This document shows, piece by piece, positions 5,801 to 6,164 of a stretch of 6,164 nucleotides of DNA. The position numbers and the translations under genes are program-made. Within the stretch, counting starts at the first letter, position 1. Every line of letters begins with the position of its first letter. Under the pieces are notes generated by a model. It was not told the DNA's origin, searched no databases, and saw nothing but the letters and a program-made list of their open reading frames with translations. The DNA is from Nocardioidaceae bacterium. Lineage in GTDB: Bacteria; Actinomycetota; Actinomycetes; Propionibacteriales; Nocardioidaceae. The DNA is taken from positions 1 to 6,164 of the forward strand of contig JAGQUE010000545.1 of assembly GCA_020438665.1 (NCBI GenBank), given 5' to 3'.

Positions 5801-6164
5801 GGTGGCCGTGGCCGACGAGATCACCGTCGAGCCGGGCCGCGAGGCCACCGTCTATCCGATGGCCAACGACTTCGTCTCGCCCGGTGACCGCGTCGACGTC
5901 GAGCTCGTGGACCCACCGGCCGGTGTCTCGCTGATCGGCGACGTGGGACCGGTGCGCATCGCCACGACCGGGCTCGAGGCCGGCCGCGACGTGGTCGTCG
6001 TCTATCGCCTCGACGACGGCGTCGAGACCACCCAGTCGACGATCACCGTCCACACGGCCACGCCGTTCAACAACCCGCCGGTGGTCTTCGATGCCTTCGG
6101 CGCGACCACCGACTCTGCGGCCGTCCGTGTCGACGTCCTCAAGGGCGCCTTCGACCCCGACGGA
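2802..6164 (+). CDS. Giant membrane-anchored protein with propeller-like region and tandem cadherin/Ig-like (Big_9-type) repeats, 3' end beyond window
   Basis: The frame is open for 1121 codons from the ATG at 2802 with no stop before the edge, so this is the N-terminal part of a larger protein. The basic n-region MKRATGSSRRRR is followed by a hydrophobic helix (13-35), a signal anchor putting the rest outside. No lipobox or clear signal-peptidase site is seen. Residues 38-368 contain recurring short strand units (GGVWVTD, GTVWATR, GTVLVASS, GAVWNIDE) suggesting a beta-propeller-like fold. A polar Asn/Asp/Glu linker (370-390) leads to tandem repeats of about 95-110 residues from 391 onward. 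Five carry an NDxxP-like turn (LDNDSAP, LANDSDP, LDNDFSP and variants), a hallmark of cadherin-like Big_9/tandem-95 repeats. Such proteins are usually annotated as Ig-like-domain proteins of unknown function in actinobacteria. A surface, adhesion or envelope role is inferred. It is divergent from the FHA-kinase operon. The repeat class is fairly secure; the propeller is tentative. Confidence 0.9.
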   Translation, partial: MKRATGSSRRRRTAVALNLALVLAAGSVVGYAVSARGYDAHKPDLNDGGVWVTDSRLSSFGRINKPIGQLDAIVYSDDRSDVDVLQQDSAVVGVNFTTRRLTVLDPTTGTPAEGREASLPRASEVQLAGGTLASLDPVKGTVWATRVAPEGALPDLSKIDADLGPLTEAGADAGLAVTQRGTVLVASSDTDTLTRIAPAGTVLGTPTAEDLTLEGLPAVTAVGDVPVVLDQETGQLTIIGGARAVVEVGAVLQQPGPAADAVLLETPTALVSVDLGSGALTTVATVPAGSPTAPVRLGSCDFAAWSGGRGYVTTRCDDAEPATVTLDHHTSDLVFRVNRGQILLNDRLSGAVWNIDETPTQIDNWEAFRNPNADNDKSSEQQNENPGDRRPPKARNDHFGTRPGRTTVTHPLDNDSAPAGRMLAVSSVEQLTGEAAPATISPDGQTVQIQQPSNATGVSTYAYYISDGHHDVGAHAKITVEVRKRGNAPPQLRPGFKADTWPVAPNGTVTLPVLTDWRDPADGDALDVVDAKVTSAAGEGAAVQTTTDGRLRFTAPNTPGPVKLSYGVTDGRSAAVTQNLSFKVQDPDTDDAVAASAQPDIVTAQVGEWVTIRPLANDLPGADPLSPDARLQLAAAVTSPKGAQTSTDVAQGTVTFRAPEARSYFLAYDVSYGDAPLASGRIRVDVHERERRGPVAMPDTATIFGASPSMVDVLANDSDPRGGVLMVQSVAADSDQVEVAVVDGRWVRINARAGELRPRTQLVHYVISNGSQSATGEIQVTQRPVPDDNMPVTEPDRVTVRAGSSLTVPVLDNDFSPSGDQLALVSDVAGQDSGRLEAIGPDGRQRDSGDAFVSGRLVRYVAPASVPAAQTVTVTYIAQNAAGKTAPGTLQITVLPPSKRNQPPEAPIIEGRVVAGDMITLRLPGYGIDPDGDAVTVMGLGSAPSLGRVMALGANSIDYQAYPSSTGTDEFNYLIEDAQGGRATGTIRVAVVPPGALQPPVAVADEITVEPGREATVYPMANDFVSPGDRVDVELVDPPAGVSLIGDVGPVRIATTGLEAGRDVVVVYRLDDGVETTQSTITVHTATPFNNPPVVFDAFGATTDSAAVRVDVLKGAFDPDG
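2838..2906 (+). other. N-terminal signal anchor of the giant exoprotein
   Basis: Residues 13-35 (beginning TAVALNLALVLAAGSVVGYA) are hydrophobic and preceded by six Lys/Arg within twelve residues (K2, R3, R9-R12). This positive-inside arrangement predicts export with the N-terminus in the cytoplasm. No cysteine lipobox is present. It could be cleaved after the helix, but no strong A-x-A site is seen, so retention as an anchor is more likely. Confidence 0.8.
2913..3905 (+). other. Propeller-like N-terminal ectodomain of the exoprotein
   Basis: Residues 38-368 show recurring beta-strand segments with a G-x-V/L-W or V-L-D/A pattern, such as GGVWVTDSRL, LTVLDPTTGT, GTVWATRV, VLVASSD, VVLDQETGQL and LNDRLSGAVWNID. 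This resembles degenerate beta-propeller blades. It contains two cysteines in a GSCDF...TTRCDD pair (about 299 and 317) that could form a disulfide outside the cell. Fold assignment is by eye. Confidence 0.45.
3972..6164 (+). repeat. Tandem protein repeats (about 95-110 residues each), at least seven plus a partial eighth
   Basis: Approximate units are R1 3972-4256, R2 4260-4565, R3 4575-4871, R4 4875-5150, R5 5151-5492, R6 5493-5783, R7 5784-6068 and R8 6069 to the edge. Most open with a Pro-rich or acidic joint (RPPKARND, NAPPQLRP, NQPPEAP, LQPPVAVADE, NNPPVVFD) and carry a turn motif some 15-25 residues in. In R1, R3, R4, R5 and R7 the turn is an ND type (LDNDSAP, LANDLPG, LANDSDP, LDNDFSP, MANDFVS). 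In R2, R6 and R8 it is a DPxDG type without the ND (RDPADGD, IDPDGD, FDPDG). The repeats are strongly diverged in DNA; the pattern is visible only in protein. Unit boundaries are uncertain by several residues. Confidence 0.8.

Noticed and set aside
2751..6053. 1100-codon open frame on the minus strand
   Set aside because: It lies fully antisense to the plus-strand repeat protein. Its translation is low-complexity Gly/Arg/Asp/Val with no motif, as expected when GC-rich codons are read in the complementary frame. The plus frame has a signal anchor and coherent repeats.

Overview
The window is very GC-rich with strong G/C third-position bias. It carries a Hanks-type Ser/Thr kinase, an FHA protein and a giant tandem-repeat exoprotein. 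This points to a high-GC actinobacterium, and the gene style resembles Nocardioides and relatives. The genus is an inference from gene style, not from a search. No tRNA, rRNA, CRISPR array or mobile element is visible.

Layout. Positions 1-98 are a short non-coding tail downstream of the kinase, with small inverted repeats. Positions 99-1499 (minus) encode a membrane-spanning Ser/Thr kinase whose extracytoplasmic part is a small Ig-like domain instead of PASTA repeats. Positions 1496-2584 (minus) encode a protein with an unrecognised N-terminal domain, a zinc-ribbon-like motif and a C-terminal FHA domain. It lies just upstream of the kinase and overlaps it by a GTGA, so the two are almost certainly one translationally coupled operon. 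Positions 2585-2801 are a divergent intergenic region. Positions 2802-6164 (plus) hold the start of a very large gene that remains open at the window edge. Its product has an N-terminal signal anchor, a beta-propeller-like region, an acidic linker, and at least seven cadherin/Ig-like repeats of about 95-110 residues, with an eighth beginning at the edge.

How the genes may work together. The kinase could sense something outside the membrane through its Ig-like domain and phosphorylate cytoplasmic partners. The FHA protein is the obvious phosphothreonine reader or substrate. The divergent giant protein would be a membrane-anchored surface protein. Divergent placement suggests shared control or a shared process such as cell envelope, adhesion or surface assembly, but nothing in the sequence proves it. 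From memory of actinobacterial genomes, such repeat proteins are often followed by MoxR AAA+ ATPase, DUF58, transglutaminase-like and PP2C phosphatase genes. Those would lie beyond the right edge and cannot be seen here.

One caution: the real giant gene has no stop codon inside the window, while a 1100-codon frame lies antisense to it. The antisense frame is a GC-skew shadow and the plus-strand reading is the real one.
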